A DNA stretch of 7,491 nt from Gemmatimonadota bacterium (GTDB lineage: Bacteria; Gemmatimonadota; Gemmatimonadetes; Gemmatimonadales; Gemmatimonadaceae). Numbering within the stretch: position 1 is the stretch's first letter; each line of letters begins with the position of its first letter. The translations under genes and the position numbers were made by a program. Under the pieces are notes generated by a model. It searched no databases and had not been told where the DNA came from. It was given only the letters and a program-made list of their open reading frames with translations. Positions 6,116 through 7,491 of this stretch are shown one piece after another. Location: NCBI GenBank assembly GCA_947457715.1, contig CANGXK010000122.1:1-7491 (forward strand). The letters are read 5' to 3'.

Positions 6116-7192
6116 ATGCTGTTCGAACCGTACGCCCTGCGCGGCCTTTCGCTGAAGAACCGAATGGTCATGGCGCCCATGACCCGCAACCGTGCCACGG
6201 CGGACCACGTGCCGACGCCGATCATGGCCACATACTACGCCCAACGCGCCGACCTCGGGCTATTGATCACCGAAGGCGCGTCGCCGTCACCGGATGGGCT
6301 TGGTTACGCGCGCATCCCGGGGCTCTACTCCGACGAGCAGGTTGCGGCTTGGAAGCCGATCACAGCAGCCGTGCACGCGAAGGGAGGCAAGATCTTCGCG
6401 CAGCTCATGCATACCGGGCGCGCGTCGCACGCCCTCAACCTGCCCGCCGGCGCTCGCGTGGTGGGCCCGGTGTCTGTGGCGCTGCCCGATCCCATGTATA
6501 CCGATGCGCAGGGGATGCAGCCGGCCACGGTGCCGCATGCGCTCACGGAGGCTGAAGTGCACGCCGTGGTGGCCGAGTACGCGCACAGCGCGACCAAGGC
6601 GATCGAGGCCGGCTTCGACGGGATCGAACTGCATGCCGCCAACGGCTATCTGATCGAACAGTTCCTCAACGGCAACCACAACACCCGCACAGACGCCTAT
6701 GGCGGCAGCGCCGAGGCGCGCAATCGTTTCGCGCTGGAAGTGGCCGCGGCGGCCGTGACGGCGATCGGCGCCGACCGTGTCGGTATTCGCATCTCGCCGT
6801 ACGGTGCGTTCAACGACATGGGTGCCTTCGACGGGATCGACGGGCAGTTCACGGCCCTCGTCCAGGGGATGAGCAATCTCGGTCTCGTGTATCTCCATCT
6901 GGTCGATCATTCGTCGATGGGCTCGCCCAGCGCCCCCGCATCGCTGCGCGCCACCCTACGCGCCGCGTTCAACGGCACCTTCATCGCCTCAGGAGGATTC
7001 GATCGCGCGAAGGCGGAAGCGACCCTTGCCTCCAAGGAGGCGGACCTCATCGCCTTCGGTCGCGTCGCACTCGCCAACCCGGATCTCGCACTTCGACTCG
7101 AGCAGAACGCCGAACTCAACGCGCCGGACTTCGCGACGTTTTACACGCCGGGCGCCGCTGGCTACACCGACTACCCTGCACTCTCCGCCTAG
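6116..7192 (+). CDS. Old Yellow Enzyme-family FMN ene-reductase (NADH:flavin oxidoreductase)
   Basis: Full-length classical Old Yellow Enzyme, 358 residues, cytoplasmic, a TIM barrel with bound FMN. Such enzymes use NAD(P)H to reduce the C=C bond of electrophiles such as enones, maleimides, quinones and nitro compounds. Visible hallmarks: LFEPYALRGLSLKNR at the N-terminus, Thr23 in MAPMTRNRA beside the flavin, Gln96 in AQLMHTGRAS, substrate-binding His173 and Asn176 in ELHAANGY, proton donor Tyr178, the TDAYGGS loop (192-198), Arg225 in VGIRISP, and phosphate-binding SGGF (292-295) and FGR (314-316). The start at 6116 gives the family N-terminus; the frame is open back to 5858, but that would run through the operator and into tetR. 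The Trp usual in QLWH is Met98, seen in some relatives. It resembles NemA in family and context, but the substrate is not shown. Confidence 0.96.
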   Translation: MLFEPYALRGLSLKNRMVMAPMTRNRATADHVPTPIMATYYAQRADLGLLITEGASPSPDGLGYARIPGLYSDEQVAAWKPITAAVHAKGGKIFAQLMHTGRASHALNLPAGARVVGPVSVALPDPMYTDAQGMQPATVPHALTEAEVHAVVAEYAHSATKAIEAGFDGIELHAANGYLIEQFLNGNHNTRTDAYGGSAEARNRFALEVAAAAVTAIGADRVGIRISPYGAFNDMGAFDGIDGQFTALVQGMSNLGLVYLHLVDHSSMGSPSAPASLRATLRAAFNGTFIASGGFDRAKAEATLASKEADLIAFGRVALANPDLALRLEQNAELNAPDFATFYTPGAAGYTDYPALSA

Positions 7193-7491
7193 CCACGTAA
7201 CCTGCGGTGGAGTGTCATGCCAGTGAGCGATGCAACGAACGGCGCCAAAGAGGCGCCGTTCGCATACGCCACCGGGCACCGTGGTCGGCTACATCGACCC
7301 GCGTGTAAACGCCATCACCGATCGACGGCATCAAGCGACACCGCAGGAGCTGCCGGTGTCGCCGGGCCGACCAGCTTCGGTCGTGCCCGGCGCGTCTGAC
7401 GCACCGACATGGACGCGCGCACGGGGATCGCACCGGCTGCGCTGTTCGTGCACGGCACGTACAGGAGCCGCTGCGCGTCAGCGAGGCCTCA
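7193..7491. other. Gene-free, hairpin-rich tail
   Basis: No frame here gives a recognisable protein. After a terminator-like hairpin the stretch holds several stable stems with short loops: 7335-7343 with 7354-7362 (plus inner CAG/CTG), 7360-7372 with 7379-7392 (one bulged T, 6-base loop), and 7434-7470 (14 pairs in three blocks around an ACG loop). A small GCGT-GTAA-ACGC hairpin lies at 7301-7312. It may be long intergenic DNA, a structured RNA or the edge of a repeat. It matches none of the common RNAs I could check by eye (4.5S, RNase P, tmRNA, tRNA). Confidence 0.4.
7236..7262. terminator. Strong hairpin after the ene-reductase
   Basis: CGAACGGCGCC (7236-7246) pairs perfectly with GGCGCCGTTCG (7252-7262) around AAAGA: 11 pairs, beginning 43 bases after the TAG stop. 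There is no T-run on the plus side and none on the minus side, so it is terminator-like in position and strength but not canonical. Confidence 0.55.

Noticed and set aside
7301..7392. Integron attC site, known structured RNA or CRISPR repeat in the tail
   Set aside because: No GTTRRRY/RYYYAAC core pair, no motifs of 4.5S RNA, RNase P or tmRNA, and no regularly spaced repeats.
7215..7433. Minus-strand ORF of 72 codons after the ene-reductase
   Set aside because: Arg-rich, unrecognisable, and it includes the terminator-like hairpin.
7315..7491. Minus-strand frame reading ...DAQRLLYVPCTN... as a possible 3' end of a gene entering from the right
   Set aside because: It reads somewhat protein-like with fairly G/C-rich third positions, but an in-frame TGA sits at the window edge (7489-7491) and no good start follows. 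It cannot be supported without more sequence.
7230..7491. Plus-strand open frame from ATG at 7230 running off the edge
   Set aside because: The start lies beside the hairpin at 7236, there is no ribosome site, and the translation is Arg/Pro-rich with no known motif.

Overview
The window is about two-thirds G+C and densely coding. Third codon positions are strongly G/C, which is why long shadow frames run opposite and alongside the real genes. The gene set fits a free-living aerobic or microaerobic heterotroph. The mix of secreted S9 peptidase and DUF1028 protein, a class I fumarase of the ~507-residue type, and starts with almost no Shine-Dalgarno sequence suggests Gemmatimonadota (Gemmatimonas-like). 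That assignment is an inference from protein style, not a proof.

Layout: (1) 1-308, the C-terminal third of a PhzF-family isomerase, cut by the window edge. (2) 309-500, a non-coding gap rich in CCGCGG/GCCGGC dyads, ending in an AT-rich -10-like box almost touching the next start. (3) 501-2024, iron-sulfur (class I) fumarate hydratase, closed by a textbook intrinsic terminator at 2033-2065. (4) 2090-5367, a two-gene exported unit: a secreted prolyl-oligopeptidase-family (S9, DPP IV-like) serine peptidase whose stop codon overlaps the start of a secreted DUF1028 protein with a C-terminal peptidoglycan-binding-like domain. (5) 5392-5985, minus strand, a TetR/AcrR-family repressor converging on that unit; a perfect 13-bp inverted repeat covers its stop codon. 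(6) 5986-6115, a divergent control region with a clear TetR-type palindrome at 6032-6055. (7) 6116-7192, an Old Yellow Enzyme (FMN ene-reductase). (8) 7193-7491, no convincing gene, but several strong stem-loops.

Fumarase is central metabolism (fumarate to malate). The peptidase and DUF1028 protein probably work together outside the cytoplasmic membrane on peptides, envelope material or a processed substrate. The TetR/Old Yellow Enzyme pair looks like a self-contained electrophile-response switch analogous in layout to nemR-nemA: the repressor would sit on the shared palindrome and release when reactive electrophiles hit it, and the ene-reductase would detoxify them. The most interesting leads are this switch (with cysteines but no lysine in its ligand domain), the DUF1028 protein whose presumed N-terminal threonine is buried behind a signal peptide and linker, and the unexplained hairpin-rich tail. 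I saw no tRNA, rRNA, CRISPR array, insertion sequence or phage gene.
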